The notes: generated by a model not told the origin, from the letters alone. A stretch of DNA of 11,415 nucleotides from Collybiopsis luxurians FD-317 M1 (GCA_000827265.1 KN834813.1:1-11415), one strand, 5' to 3'. Positions 1-9,896 are shown, numbered from the stretch's first letter. A program made the numbers and translations.

Positions 1-708
1 ATAGCTTAGGGCAGTCTTGGGGCAACCAGTGCTTGTTTTTCTATGCATATTCTGCCTCTCTTTTATACTGTTCAGGCTCGAGACAATGGTACAATGCAAA
101 TATTGCCATTGGTCAATGTCTGTGTGAAACAACTGAATTGGTTTCTCTTGTTCAGTCAGCAGAATAAATGTGCCAAGCTGAACTTGTGAGAATGCTCAAT
201 AAGCACTATTCAAATTATCAGGTGCTACAAGTAATGCTCAGTAATCATTATTCAAACTATCTTATGTCTCGAGAATATCAGGAAACAGCTGTTCAATGAT
301 TATGATGCTGTTGGACAGTTGATCAAAGTTGCGAGAAACCATGGGAAACTCATGGAACAATCTCGGGAACTTCATCATTAGTTTATTAAACACTGATTTT
401 TCATACATCATCATCATTTATGAGATATTGATGTGGCAACAAGTTCATCATTTTGTCGGCAACATCATTAGTTCATCAGATACTAATGCTTTATTCACAA
501 GAATCCACTGCTTTTACTTTTCATAATAGAAATCATCATGTGTCCTAATCACTGTTGATTCCGAGACTGCACAATCATTTCAAGTTGACACTGAGTTTGG
601 GTTTTAGTGCACTGAAGCACAATGTACCAAGTTCCTAAGTTCTCTTTAAGTATAAGGGTAGAAATTATTAGATATTAGATTTTTAAACCCAAATAAAATT
701 GAGTTGTA
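1..708. other. Gene-free AT-rich stretch
   Basis: No convincing coding region is seen on either strand; the short open frames lack codon continuity or plausible splice partners. The stretch is AT-rich, very poor in CpG (6 in the first 600 bases, where roughly 20 would be expected at this composition) and has several loosely related TTCATCATTAGTT-like words between about 370 and 490. It lies downstream of the minus-strand gene ending at 709, so part of it may be that gene's 3' untranslated region. Confidence 0.6.
191..261. repeat. Imperfect direct repeat, two 29-nt copies
   Basis: A 29-nt segment starting AATGCTCAATAAGCAC at 191-219 recurs at 233-261 as AATGCTCAGTAATCAT, with four mismatches in 29 positions. 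The copies are 42 bp apart start to start. Three of the four differences are transitions. Function is unknown; it may be a remnant of a longer tandem duplication. Confidence 0.6.
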
Positions 709-1436
709 TCAATGCCTTTTGTCAATGGCTTTGATCTCACTATCATGCACCTCCCGCTCAATGATACTGAGCTTCCACCAATACATAGGGAAGCGAGCCT
801 TGTATGCTTGCTGTAAAGGAGCCCATTCAAAGTCTCCGACGCTTATGGACTCAAATATTTCACAGAGGATGCCAAGGAGGTGCTGAACCATAAGATTACA
901 GCCTTCAGGGTCATATACCTGAAGCCATCGGGTGCAGGTTTCTGGAGGCAATGGAATATTCAGAACACCATTGAAAGTGTGAGTGAAACATTCGAGATTT
1001 GCAGCCCAGCATTCGAAGCACACTCGGGCAACTCGACTGTTGTGTAAACATGCTAGTGGGATGACTTGATGAGCTAGGACAGTAACTGCATGTGATTGCA
1101 ACCATCCCATTTGAAAATGACCTGGTGCTCAGGGAGCTTGTATAGAGAGCAGAGGGGGCGGATATGCAATTTATCGGTGTTTTTGAATGTGAACTCAATG
1201 TATTTGACTACTGCATGACATCGTTATTGATATAGGTTAGCAAAACTACAACTAGATGAGAGAACCGGGTGACATACAAATTTTGTTCAAACGTTCAGAA
1301 TGTGTGCTGTGCAAGACTCAGCCAAGTACAGTGCTGAGTTTGATTTGAGCATCTTGGGAGCAGAAGGCATAGCGTCAGGAAGTGCTTTGGGTAGCGAAAG
1401 AATGGAATCCAGGTACTTTTGAAAGGAGTTTATATA
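709..1436 (-). pseudogene. Downstream coding blocks of a minus-strand hypothetical gene, broken
   Basis: Three blocks read as protein on the minus strand. Block 1 (1436 down to about 1290) contains KYLDSILSLPKALPDAMPSA and runs to a TGA at 1289-1287. Block 2 (1208-1074), in the same frame, contains KYIEFTFKNTDKL and EHQVIFKWDG and ends at a TAG. Block 3 (about 1110-709), in another frame, contains ARVCFECWAAN, GDFEWAPLQQAY and MYWWKLSIIEREV and ends at a TGA at 709. A putative intron between blocks 1 and 2 has a GTATGT donor, a GCTAAC branch point and a TGCAG acceptor on the minus strand, but the phase does not close cleanly. Blocks 2 and 3 need a frame change near 1080-1110. The order and strand suggest this is the 3' part of the gene whose core lies at 1751-2502. 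No domain is recognised, and a functional transcript is doubtful. Confidence 0.5.
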
Positions 1437-1750
1437 CAGTGAAAAATAATGCAAAAAACTAATGTGAAATCACATTGCCTACCCAAATTGATTCTCGATC
1501 AAGCCACCATTATAGTTTAAGGTCATTGCGGACCACTAGTACTTATTGACAACTGCATTTGGCCATGGAAATTTTGTATCTGAAGGGAGTTTCCATTCAA
1601 ATTAATTAAAGGCAATGACATTGTGAGTTACCACGAGATCAAATTTAAGATACCAGTACTATGATAACTGGTAGGTTAAGATACAGTATGCAGATATGAC
1701 AATAGACTAATCCGTCACTCGAAAATGAGACAGAACTGTACACAAAAAAA
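1437..1750. other. AT-rich interval between minus-strand coding blocks
   Basis: No extended coding frame was found here on either strand. The core block upstream ends in a TAG just at this boundary (1753-1751), yet the next block downstream (from 1436) has the same strand and similar character. The interval may therefore be a long intron, decayed exon sequence, or a true gap between two small genes; the sequence alone does not decide. Confidence 0.35.
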
Positions 1751-2502
1751 CTAATAGGTGAAACATCCTTCAGCTACACTCCAAATTCGACCATCGGGTT
1801 TGGTAATTAGAAGCTCTAGGGTGAAAGCCCGAGCATCTACAGCTGCTTGGCGATCGTACACATCCTGTAACATCCAAGCCTTCTTTCCAAATCTCTCCCT
1901 GTACCCGAACACCGGGTGGTTGCATTCAAACTTGTTGTCGTCATCCCACATCGCTCGCAATGTAGATATGAAGTGGAGAAGAATGAGATGGACACCCTCT
2001 AAATCCATTTGCCAAAGGAATTTGGCGATGATTTCAGGGGATAGAAAGTAACGAGGAGCATCAGGGAATGACAAGACGAACCCAGTTAGCTCCTCAAAAA
2101 GCATGTCCGTCATTGTTTGAGTGACCCTTGGGTTCTGGTATGCTGCTTCTTGCCTAATCTGGTCAGCATAAGTCCAAATGTCTTTGGCATACAACTCTTG
2201 GAAAGAGGGCCAATAATTGATGAGGCTGCAATCATGATCCAAGACCCACAGCCAGTCAATAACAGCAGGACATGTGTTGAGCATCCATTGCTGGAATGGA
2301 TTGAGTATGAGCTGCATGGCTCTGATGAGTAAAGGATAGGGCGGAGAAGCAGCCACAACCTACTCACCTTTATAAGATTCTTGAGTTGGGCAGAAGACAT
2401 GAATGATAGTGAGGAATAAGAGATGAGCTGCAGGACCTTTGGTATATCACAAAATTGGCATTGTTCTGCTTTGTAGCGTCGCAGCCAATGCGAAGGGTGA
2501 CC
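1751..2502 (-). CDS. Hypothetical protein core, two exons, minus strand
   Basis: Two clean exons join in frame: 2502-2368 (beginning GHPSHWLRRYKAEQCQF after a TTTTTTGCCATCAG acceptor, ending AQLKNLIK) and 2311-1751 (beginning LILNPFQQWMLNTCPAVIDW). The second exon is about 187 codons without interruption and is rich in Trp and hydrophobic residues: WLWVLDHD, FVLSFPDAPRYFLSP, MWDDDNKFECNHPVFGYRE, LLITKPDGRIWSVAEGCF. No signal peptide or transmembrane segment is evident, and the family cannot be named; it resembles large helical hypothetical proteins of Agaricomycetes. The first exon with a start codon was not found, and the 3' end is either the TAG at 1753-1751 or a splice to the blocks at 709-1436. 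It is transcribed divergently from the Spt5-like gene. No in-frame TGA interrupts these exons, unlike in the neighbours. Confidence 0.65.
2312..2367 (-). other. Intron in the minus-strand hypothetical gene
   Basis: On the minus strand a GTGAGTAGG donor follows the AAG codon ending at 2368, and a GCCATGCAG acceptor precedes CTC at 2311. Removing these 56 nt joins LKNLIK to LILNPFQQW in frame. An earlier AG (CATCAG) gives the wrong phase. Confidence 0.65.
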
Positions 2503-2640
2503 CTGATGGCAAAAAAGAATGAACAATAGGCATAATGTCCAAGGTTCATATATTGGAGCACAATAAACAGGTGGAAGTATTCAATTCAGGCTGCATGAAG
2601 AATAGGTACATGGAGGGGATCATGGCAGTTCTGGTAACCA

Positions 2641-2662
2641 GGGGAGGGGTTAAGGGGAGGGG
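2641..2662 (+). promoter_or_regulatory. G-quadruplex motif (four GGGG runs)
   Basis: The plus strand reads GGGG-A-GGGG-TTAA-GGGG-A-GGGG, four runs of four G with loops of 1, 4 and 1 nt. This is also a 13-bp direct duplication. It sits in the divergent intergenic region, where such motifs can affect transcription; a regulatory role is inferred from position only. Confidence 0.6.
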
Positions 2663-2757
2663 TTACTTCAATTTCTGATGTTCAATGCCAGGCCCACGCT
2701 ACAACGACATGGAGAGAGAGGGTCCCCTCCGTCACTGGAAACAATGGCGAGAACAGT

Positions 2758-2812
2758 GACAGTGAGGAGCGGTGTTGCCACTGTCAACAGCGACAACAGC
2801 AACAACAGCAGG
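2758..2812 (+). repeat. Short hairpin followed by CAACAG-rich tract
   Basis: GACAGTG at 2758-2764 and CACTGTC at 2779-2785 form a 7-bp perfect stem with a 14-nt loop. It is followed directly by a CAACAG/CGACAACAG tandem-like tract to about 2812. In the frame from the ATG near 2744 the tract would encode Asn/Ser-rich residues and is followed by a weak donor (GTATGG), so it might be part of an unassigned 5' exon. Confidence 0.35.
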
Positions 2813-3075
2813 TATGGTCCAGAGTAAGGCAGGCTGGTCCCCCATGGGAAAAACTCCTTCCTTCACTCTTGCAAGACCATCATTGCCGTAGTACTGCTCA
2901 TCGGTAAGTCAGGCAGTGCAATGGATAGAGGGCAGGAGATGTTAGATACAATGGGGAAATATACCTTGATGACGCTGAGAACATCTGAAGGATGTAAAGT
3001 GAGCCTGAGAATGAGCTAAAAGAGAAAAAATATGGAGAGAGACCATGTCAGTCAATTCCAGCATGCTCCCCCTCC

Positions 3076-3120
3076 GTATATTTTCTGTCTAGACACTGTG
3101 CTGACCCACCTTCCTTTCAG
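3076..3120 (+). other. Putative first intron of the Spt5-like gene
   Basis: Donor GTATAT, a CTGAC branch-like motif at 3101-3105 and a CTTTCAG acceptor bound 45 nt. Removal joins the ATG at 3032 in frame to the FHRMSYPAPSTSN segment. The next junction, into the exon starting about 3247 after TATACAG, lacks a convincing donor. Confidence 0.45.
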
Positions 3121-3730
3121 ATTCCATCGGATGTCATATCCTGCCCCCTCAACATCTAATCCCAAGCAAGATGAGTTTGAAAAGGCAGAATATATTCCTT
3201 ATCTGACACACATTTTCCAATCTCAGTTCTGTTTCTCATTATACAGGAAACTTCATGCAGGAGGGCACTCAAATGTAGTAGCAAAAACTCCAATCTGTTC
3301 ATTTTAGGAGAGGCCAAAGAAGATGATGATGAGGAAGAGTATGGACTTCCTGACAGACTGGCTTGGGGGGAGAAGGAGGATAACGCGTATGATGAACACT
3401 TAGCGAAGGAGCTCCATCAGTATGCCTCCACCAACCTTTCACTCTCTGGGTCCACGGGTTCCTCTCATATAACAAAAGATGCCAATGGCTTTTGGATCCC
3501 CTCTCTCTTTGACAACATTGAGGCACGGTATATTCACTCACATGGACCTGGATACTGCAAAATTGCATCTCCTACTCCCCCGCCTCTTACACCAGACGAA
3601 ACTGCGATTGAGGATATAACCATCCATCCAAATCTGGTCTATCCTCTATCCCCTACCCTGGAAATCCCTTTCAAATTTCCTGAGGTTCTTGGAAAAGCTG
3701 TTGCAGAGCAGGAAGATAAAGAAAAACAGG

Positions 3731-3782
3731 GAGGGGAGGAGAAGGAGGAGGAGGAGGAGAAGGAGGAGGAGGAGGAGGAGGA
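3731..3782 (+). repeat. GGA/GAG microsatellite encoding poly-Glu
   Basis: A (GAG/GGA/AAG)n tract in the acidic N-terminal part of the Spt5-like gene encodes mostly Glu with two Lys. Acidic N-termini are usual in Spt5. The minus-strand reading is poly-Leu and is only a shadow. Confidence 0.85.
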
Positions 3783-3924
3783 AGGCTATTTCTTTGAAGC
3801 AGAACTGGAAACTGACTTGGATCCCACTCTGGCTGCTTTCTATGAGCAGCTTCAACAAATTCAATATGAACATCCAGGTCCTACATTTCTACAGAACTTC
3901 ACCATTTTTCATGTACAATGCCAT

Positions 3925-3974
3925 GTGAGTACTTATCAGTATTATACAAAAATCAAACTGAATGACAGATATAG
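3925..3974 (+). other. Intron inside the NGN-like domain
   Basis: GTGAGTACTTATCAG donor side, ACTGAAT branch-like motif and GATATAG acceptor, 50 nt, phase 0. Removal joins FHVQCH to KGFEKQIIKTICNDIL, giving an NGN-like first strand and helix. A later AG at 4061-4062 gives the wrong frame. Confidence 0.7.
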
Positions 3975-5620
3975 AAAGGTTTTGAGAAACAAATTATCAA
4001 AACCATCTGTAATGACATTCTCAAAAACAACCCTAACCTACACAACCCTCATGCTACGACAGTGCCCAACCATTTGATCCTCACGGCTTTTCTGTCTCAT
4101 CGTTGAGGGTGGTTATATATCATGGCCAGGAATATGTTCAAATTAAACACATGACTGGCTATGTACCTCCATAGCATCAACGGTTTCTATTTTCCACGCT
4201 ATCCTCTCATCACAGCCTCCACTTCCTCCATAACCGCGTCGCTAAAGGGGAAGGAGAGAGCAGTCGTATCCACCAATGAGGACAATCCTTCTTCTCTGAG
4301 ATTATGAGTCTAGGTATTCTCCAAAGTCCCCACCATACAACACTCAATGCAGCTAGAGATGCCTGTCCATTATGCTGTCGCTGGTGTTAGTCCGGAATGC
4401 AATCCCAAGCTAAGCACTCAACAAAAATTCTGCCCTGGGGACTGGGTACGCATCAAAGGTGGTTACAATAACCAGGATATTGCTCTGGTGGTCATGCCAG
4501 ATCCGTGGCTAGACTATCATTTGACCCATATCCCCCTCCTTCTGCTACCCTGCCTTGCAAGAAGCCAAGCTGACATGGTTCAATATGTGGCCAACGATAA
4601 TCTACATCCTCCTCCTCTGCCGTTCTTTTTCGATGAGGCCATTGGTCTTGCCAAGGAGATGAACTTCAAAGTTGAAATGCTCAACTGCTACAATAATACA
4701 TGCTCAAAGCCCTATCCATGCAGTCATCTTCAGGGGTTTTTATACAATGACATGCTATTCTGTGGAGGCCTTATGGCCTCAGAATAAAAGGCTCAGTGTA
4801 TATCTGCTGCTCCCTCAACCGTAGATCCCAACATCTTCGAATACTTTGCACAATCCCAACATCCTGCCATATGAGGATCATGGCTCCATATGCCCATTCC
4901 ATCTATGTGGTGCTTTTCGATAGGCAAGGAGGTTCGCGTCTTCAAACCATTTGGATGTGAGTATACAGGCCCACTTTTACCACAATCCTACCACAGCTCT
5001 GTTGGCCTCATCAGGTCTGTTGAATCCATGTCTTGCGAGGTCACTTTTGGCCTCGAAGTTTTTTCCCTTCCCACCATTCTACTGCAGAAAAACTTCAGCA
5101 ACATGAGCATCGTCTGTATACCAAGTATCAGTGGCCTCAGTTTGGTACTAGCAACTGATCTCTTGAACTGTTCCACATCTGTACTTTTGAACAATGCAAC
5201 TGTCCAGCAGCTAGAACAACAGCACAATGAGGACTTTGTCACCCATTCCCTGCATAACAGACTTTTCACTGCAGTGCCAATTGAGCCCATTCAGAGCTTT
5301 ACTCTGAACTCTGTGTACAATGCTCCATCCTCCACTGCCATCAGCAACATTTCATCTTCCCTAGCTTCAATGATGCAGCTGACTCCTTCCCAAAACTCAT
5401 CCCCGACTGAATTACCACCAGATTTACGCACACGCCGGGCTCCGTGGATGGGTACACACATTATTGTGACAAAACACCCTATGAGGAAAGGCTACCAGGG
5501 TGTAGTTCTTGATGTTCAACGGGATGACAGCTGCATCAGTGGTTTAGCTGTGTATGTTCACTACAATGTCGTGACAGCTGGAGACAAATGGCTGGACCTC
5601 AACTTGGTTCGAAATGCTGA

Positions 5621-5677
5621 GTAAGTTCATTTGTCCCCTCGCATTTATCTTCTCATGTCACTAACGTTTCTAATAAG
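5621..5677 (+). other. Intron joining the KOW region to the C-terminal region
   Basis: GTAAGTT donor, CTAAC branch at 5661-5665 and AAG acceptor at 5675-5677, 57 nt. Removal gives LVRNAE then SLQFLHDSKFSG in frame. The stronger-looking TGCAG acceptor at 5683-5687 would shift the frame and meet a TAG within ten codons. Confidence 0.75.
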
Positions 5678-6644
5678 ATCTCTGCAGTTTCTACATGACT
5701 CGAAATTCTCTGGACTAGACAACTATTACTGTTTCCGCTCAGGTTATACCCCTACATATACAAGCATTCAATCTGCTGCCATTCTCACACATGACGTTCG
5801 GCAATGTGCTAATCTGCTTTTCGACAAGGTGATAGAGGCTGATGCTAAGGAGTACAAGATGCAACTCAGGGGTCTGCTTCTTTTGGATCCACCACTGCTT
5901 GACAAGTGGATTCTTAGTCCTGTATGGCATCTGTCTTTGCATGATCTGGAATTTAACATTATAATTCACCATGGCCCACATGCTAGCCCACGGGATCAGC
6001 TTGTCTATCTTGTCCTATCTGATGGTAGACTTCAAGTTCGCATGTCTCTAAACCAAAAGGACAAGAGAAGAAGCAGATACGTCGAAATCCATGCAGAAGA
6101 CATTTGCAATATTCCTCCAGGTGGGATGCGTACCAATGCGGTCAGCCAGAAGGGCTACAATGCAAGGGGTCTCTATCTCATTGCTGATGCTGACAAGGTC
6201 AGTCTGCACTGTCATGTCAGCAGGCTTGTACATAGAGTCAGCGATGTAGCCTGCAATGACACTGGAAATTTGATCACTGGCGATGGCATGTATCTTGTTC
6301 AGAGAGTCAACCTTTGCCCATTACTGGGACAAATAGGCTACGACAAGGAAGTAATGGTTGAGGAGGAGCTGTTTGTGATTCACTACTTGTTCCTCCTGCT
6401 TGTTCATCTTTCTGCAACTTTAAATGCTGCCGGTAACAAGAAAATGTACAAGATCAGGACAAAGCATGGTGGCTGGACATTGCTGCCGGATGAACCAGAC
6501 AGTGAGGGAAAGATTCAGAATGCAAAATGGAAGAAGGCAGAAGTGGTTGCAAGTGTTGGTGGACTAGCCGAACGAATCGAGAGGGCCCAGTTAGGCAGAC
6601 ATCAAACTCCCCCTCCTCCCCCGCAACCTGGGCCTGTCGATTAG

Positions 6645-7082
6645 GATAGTGTTTCACTTATCTGAAGTCTCTGTTGTACATGGTTGCTCTCCCTTACAGA
6701 CCTGCAGACTTTATTTTAGATATTTCTTATGTTGTACTCATTATCCTACATGCTGTGTACACTAATTTTGTATGTAGATATATTTGTTCTACCGTCACTA
6801 ATGGTACACAATTACACAGATTGTTCTGTCTTTCCCTCGACAGAATGTTTAAGAATCTCCAGCAGCTTTAGAATCATTCATAAGAGAGGAAGGCTCCTCA
6901 TCCGAGATGACGTTAAACTACTATGCGGACATTGCAGGAAGGCCAGCACTTGTTAAGCAAATAAAGAAAAAACAAAAAATGCTATTGTTTGTTTTTCCTG
7001 CTTGTTGGTTACAGCGCACACTTAATAAAGTTCTCTTCTTTTCAGTTGTTATCATTTGCTTCACATCCGAATCCATTTCACA
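6645..7082. other. Intergenic region between the two plus-strand genes
   Basis: AT-rich, presumably the 3' untranslated region of the Spt5-like gene and the promoter/leader of the next gene. AATAAA occurs at 6960-6965 and 7024-7029, candidate polyadenylation signals. Pyrimidine-rich tracts with CAG just before 7083 suggest a leader intron or a normal fungal leader. A short frame ending near 6956 (IRDDVKLLCGHCRKASTC) looks protein-like but has no start or partner exon, so no gene is called. Confidence 0.5.
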
Positions 7083-7380
7083 ATGAGCAACTCTCCCAAA
7101 CGTACCACTCATGCTGCAAGGAGACAAATCGAAATTGCAGGGGCTCATACCAGAGGTCAGCTATGATGAGCCTGTTCTGGTAGCCTTGCACCGCTCAAAA
7201 AGCAGTCTATGGCAGCCAAGCCACTGTCTACTCAAGCCACAAAGTGACATTTGAAGAAAAGTCTATTCATGGATCATGTTTCGATACCTCAATTGGAGCT
7301 TTTGGTCCATGATAATCTAGTCTCACTGGACTCTACGACTCTGGATGGTGATTCTGCTGAACTCAATGCAAGGAATACCG

Positions 7381-7433
7381 GTATGTGATGATTGAGTTCA
7401 TTAGGCTATGTTAGTGACAACGGTCCCATATAG
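7381..7433 (+). other. Intron 1 of the second plus-strand gene
   Basis: GTATGT donor after ACCG and a CATATAG acceptor, 53 nt. Removal joins LNARNT to DVELRSPSHRT with codon GAT split 1/2. Both flanks have clean coding character. Confidence 0.75.
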
Positions 7434-8230
7434 ATGTAGAATTGAGATCTCCATCACATAGGACAAGGCGAAAAACTTTCCACCCTAATTTTGGTCCACC
7501 TTTGCAAGCTCTAGAAGACTCTGCATCCCACCCACCCCATTCCGACCCTGTGCCCAGGACAGTCCAAACAGCCACTACATTCCAGGAACCTATTCACTCT
7601 GCCAGTCTTATGTTTGTCAATCCTAATCCTGATTTATGCACCCCCATGATCAGACACAATGCTTACCATCCCAGTCTCAAATTCAACGTTACCCTCTTTA
7701 CCTCCATGATTGATGCCACATATCAAGCTTGGAACCAGAATCGTGCACTGATGAGTGCAGTCACTGACCGTATCAACATGGTTTACTGGCTGCCCTCCAT
7801 TCAATCCTTGGACGAATTGAGTGCCTTCAAAAACAGAGAACACCTTCATTGATGTGTGCTTAAAATGGCAATTGAAAAATATAAAGCTATTGCTGACCTT
7901 TTACTGCCACCAGATAGCCCCCCGTTGGTCAAGCCTTTTGCAGGTTGCAGCTTGTGACCATATACTCCCTTGAGAGCAAGGGAGTTATCTGAAACCATTT
8001 CAGAGGGGTTTGCTACAAAGGATGTTTCACCCACACCAGGACCCTCGACATGGCATCTGTTCTCCACCATGCCCCTGGCTTCAAGCCCTCTTCCACTGTC
8101 CTCTCCAACTCCAGCTGGGCTGTTGGTTCAGCCCCACCGAACAGGGTATACTATCAGCAAGCAAGGTATGGAGGGAGGGGAGTATGAAGGTGACCGGGAG
8201 GAAGAAGAGGACGAAGCAGAAGAAGAGACA

Positions 8231-8479
8231 CTGCCTCCACCTCCATTTCCCAAAAGGTGTGTCAAGACCAATGGACAACGCCTTTCTCCAGTTCAACAGG
8301 GTGAGGAGAGGGAGGAGCTCTCTCCACCTCCAAAAATTTGCACAAAGGACACCGAACGATGCCTGTCTTCTCAGCAGGAGCAGGAGCAGGATATTCCTCC
8401 ACCACCACCTCCTAGCAAGCTAACAAAGGGAAAGGGAAAGGGGCAATGTCTTTCTCCTGTCCAGGAGGAGGAGGAGGAC
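8231..8479 (+). repeat. Three degenerate Pro/acidic protein repeats (29, 25, 29 residues)
   Basis: Within the long second exon three units follow each other: 8231-8317 (LPPPPFPKRC...SPVQQGEEREE), 8318-8392 (LSPPPKICTK...SSQQEQEQD) and 8393-8479 (IPPPPPPSKL...SPVQEEEED). Each has a poly-Pro head, a Lys-rich middle with Cys, a SPVQ-like motif and an acidic tail. The units look disordered and probably arose by tandem duplication. Confidence 0.75.
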
Positions 8480-9154
8480 GGCGATGACTCAGACTCTGAG
8501 GAGAGACATCCTCGTCAACCTGCTCAACACTCCCCCCTGACAGCCACCTCCTGACACTTCTGGTTCATGCAATCCCAAATCCACCAATACTCCCAAAGAA
8601 CCTTCAAACTGAACCGGAGAGTCAAGTGGAGTTCTCAACAGTGTCCACCTACACCTGGGGATGAAGAAAGGTCAAGTGACAGGGAAGGATCACACCCAGA
8701 AAACAGTGACCGATGTTCAGGAAAATTTCACACTGAAATGCTTCAGGAAGCACGTCTTGTGGTGGAATTGTTTGATCAAACTCTTCAAGAGATTGCTCAG
8801 AAGGCAGGCCACTCTGAAGTCGCATTAAAGAATGCGATGGGACTGACCGTGAAGAATCCTTGTAATCATAACATGTGGAATATCTACCAGCACTTTGCCA
8901 CAGCCGAGGATGGGTTGAATATGCAGAAAGATGAAGGGCAATCTGCGGCAGAATTTACTGCAATTTTATGCAATGCGTACCAGAGGACACTTGATTTGCA
9001 GGAAAAGGAGAGAGACGAAGTACTCGCTGGTTTGCAGAAGTACTATGACATGAAGATGGCAACCCATGTTGCCGGTATTCGAGCAGAGGGACTTTCAGAA
9101 GCAAAACTCTTGAAGTTCACTAAAGGATTTATCTCGAGAGTGCGTGCTCCATTT

Positions 9155-9192
9155 GTGAGCTTTCTTGATAGTGTATTCACTTGTTTCTGTAG
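9155..9192 (+). other. Intron 2 of the second plus-strand gene (short)
   Basis: GTGAGC donor and TTTCTGTAG acceptor after a T-rich tract, 38 nt. Removal joins RVRAPF to AQMTYKTYQLSVFGWAV in frame. A GCACAG acceptor six bases on (intron ending 9198) would keep the same frame. The length is near the lower limit for fungi. Confidence 0.55.
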
Positions 9193-9896
9193 GCACAGAT
9201 GACTTACAAGACATACCAACTGTCTGTTTTTGGATGGGCAGTGGATCCAGTGAGTGGAAAAGCTGTTCAATGGGGGGGCGGATCCGTTATTTGAGGGAAT
9301 GAAAAACTTGAACGCCACTGCAATGAGGCTACAGTGTGAAGATTATGGGTCTATGATACACATCCAACACATGCATTTGGGTCAGGAGGGGATGCTTCCA
9401 CTGGAGAAACAGTGCCTAGTTGACTTGTACTCAGAAAGCTGATTGTGGATACACAGTGCAGCAAGAGATATTTTTTTGATTCTACTTCATAAGTTTGACA
9501 ATTGTTCAACATTCGCAGTGGAAATCTCATTTATGGCTCACAGGCGATCTATGTCCCGACAACAATATCAAACAAATGAAATGGGGTGATAACTTTGTGG
9601 ATCTGTGCTACAAGCATCAAGTAACTCTCATGAATTGGCCAAAGGGCACCCAAATTCCTGGTTTCCTGGGTGAGTCAAATGGGCTCTCAGAGATCACGAA
9701 GCTTCTTTGAATATTCTGAAATGCATAGTGAAGGACCATGTCAACTATTGGAAATCACAATCGAAGGATCTTGCGAAACAGGCAGACGCTATGCCTTTGT
9801 ATGAGGATGATAGTGTGGATGAAGAGGACAATCTATCTGTGACCAGCATCCCGCTTGATGAGGACCAGCTTGTAAATTTTGTTGCATGGACGGATG

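Larger units (their letters stand above)
2503..3031. other. Divergent intergenic / 5' region
   Basis: This lies between the 5' side of the minus-strand gene and the Spt5-like gene. It probably holds both promoters and unassigned first exons. A good donor-like GTAAGT occurs at about 2904, and an ATG with a short frame occurs near 2744, so the Spt5-like gene may begin further upstream than annotated. The segment is richer in G and C than the flanks and contains a G-quadruplex motif, a short hairpin and a CAACAG-rich tract. Confidence 0.45.
3032..6644 (+). pseudogene. Spt5-like NGN/KOW protein gene, multi-exon, with premature stops
   Basis: Spt5/NusG-type proteins bind RNA polymerase through an NGN domain and use KOW modules for RNA and factor contacts; this reads as an agaricomycete Spt5-like paralogue. 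Proposed exons: 3032-3075 (ATG, MERDHVSQFQ), 3121 to an unresolved donor, about 3247-3924, 3975-5620, 5678-6644 (TAG). The block 3247-3924 is acidic with a poly-Glu tract at 3731-3782. The NGN-like part spans the 3925-3974 intron: FTIFHVQCH, then KGFEKQIIKTI, AFLSHR, GWLYIMARN and LHSINGFY. KOW-type segments: GDWVRIKGGYNNQDIALVV near 4440-4500, IGKEVRVFKPFGCEYTG near 4920, and GTHIIVTKHPMRKGYQGVVL at 5451-5510. The tail (5678-6644) is unbroken and ends Pro-rich. Frame is kept from 3975 to 5620, but TGA occurs at 4104, 4152, 4305 and 4872, TAG at 4311 and TAA at 4785. The NGN region therefore looks dead, while 4875-6644 stays open. Family assignment is firm; functionality is doubtful. Confidence 0.75.

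Noticed and set aside
2641..2665. Telomere-like repeat (TTAGGGG resemblance)
   Set aside because: Only two copies of a GGGGAGGGGTTA unit, with no TTAGGG array; better explained as a G-rich duplication.
3646..3873. Minus-strand frame with a long poly-Leu run resembling a membrane segment
   Set aside because: It is the complement of the GGA microsatellite coding poly-Glu on the plus strand.
6729..6956. Small plus-strand frame ending CGHCRKASTC, with CxxC-like spacing
   Set aside because: Its first half is hydrophobic AT-rich translation, there is no supported start, and the CxxC is too little evidence.
8010..8423. Second plus-strand frame of 137 codons overlapping the Pro/acidic repeats
   Set aside because: Low-complexity shadow of the main frame, which carries the periodic repeats.
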